Assembly (NCBI GenBank): GCA_011042595.1
Contig: DQWO01000275.1
Location: 1-12,269, forward strand
Origin: Pseudomonadota bacterium
GTDB taxonomy: Bacteria > Desulfobacterota > Anaeroferrophillalia > Anaeroferrophillales > Anaeroferrophillaceae
DNA: 12,269 nt
Direction of reading: 5' to 3'
Shown: piece by piece, positions 12,171-12,269 of the stretch
Layout of the letters: each line of letters begins with the position of its first letter
Numbering within the stretch: position 1 is the first letter of the stretch
The notes under the pieces: generated by a model
What the model was told of the DNA's origin: nothing
What the model saw: only the letters and a program-made list of their open reading frames with translations
The model's database searches: none
Made by a program: the position numbers and the translations under genes

Positions 12171-12269
12171 AGCGAAAGTGACCATAAACAATCTCTTCAG
12201 GAAAAACGTGATTTCTGGCGGCAGCAAGTCCTTGACTGGCAAGAAAGCAAGTTAAGTCCAAAGGAATAC
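12168..12269 (+). CDS. N-terminus of an IS66-type accessory protein (TnpA-like), cut by window edge
   Basis: 34 residues are visible before the right edge, with a strong GGAGG ribosome site 6 bases before ATG 12168. The segment EKRDFWRQQVLDWQESKLSPKEY matches the pattern of small IS66 ORF1 proteins as I remember them: aromatic-rich helix, W..Q...W..S.LS...Y, then a helix-turn-helix of the IS3/Tn3-type fold. These proteins accompany the IS66 transposase in a three-ORF operon. The remaining helix-turn-helix, TnpB and TnpC would lie to the right and cannot be seen. If the assignment is wrong, it is an unknown small DNA-binding protein. Base use does not differ obviously from the neighbouring genes. 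Confidence 0.55.
   Translation, partial: MSESDHKQSLQEKRDFWRQQVLDWQESKLSPKEY

Overview
The window is ordinary bacterial chromosome, most likely from a Desulfobacterota (delta-proteobacterial) anaerobe. The evidence is the gene order rpsF-rpsR-DUF2232-rplI-dnaB, a DUF362/ferredoxin protein, a second-class EF-G (EF-G II), and zinc-binding (four-ligand) forms of S18 and L28. This placement is inferred from gene content and family resemblance; no database search was possible.

Layout. Positions 1-5372 are on the minus strand. From right to left they hold a DUF362 iron-sulfur protein (4263-5372), then the ribosomal/replication cluster rpsF (S6), rpsR (S18), a DUF2232 membrane protein, rplI (L9) and dnaB (replicative helicase, C-terminus cut by the left edge). 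A strong intrinsic terminator follows rplI, and dnaB has its own near-consensus promoter just after it. From 5592 the plus strand carries an EF-G II-like GTPase (5592-7679), a membrane-anchored protein with two SPOR-like repeats (7864-8904) and a long bifunctional-type Rel/SpoT (p)ppGpp enzyme (8920-11061). rpmB (L28, minus, 11071-11259) converges on rel with only 9 bp between the stop codons. A DUF218/YdcF-like membrane protein (11426-12049, plus) follows. At the right edge a gene begins (12168, plus) that resembles the small first ORF of IS66-family elements, so the edge of the window may be the left end of an insertion sequence.

Functionally the region is dominated by translation and growth control: ribosomal proteins S6, S18, L9 and L28, an EF-G paralogue, the stringent-response alarmone enzyme and the DNA helicase. 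Envelope proteins (DUF2232, SPOR, DUF218) are interspersed.

I do not see a convincing new multi-gene system. The unexplained signals are non-coding. They are a composite intergenic element after the EF-G gene (two related hairpins flanking AGCT-rich repeats, one repeat unit recurring upstream of rplI), a long inverted repeat just before the EF-G ribosome binding site, and a hairpin that would bury the start codon of the putative IS66 ORF. The S6 and L9 proteins both carry extra acidic C-terminal tails.
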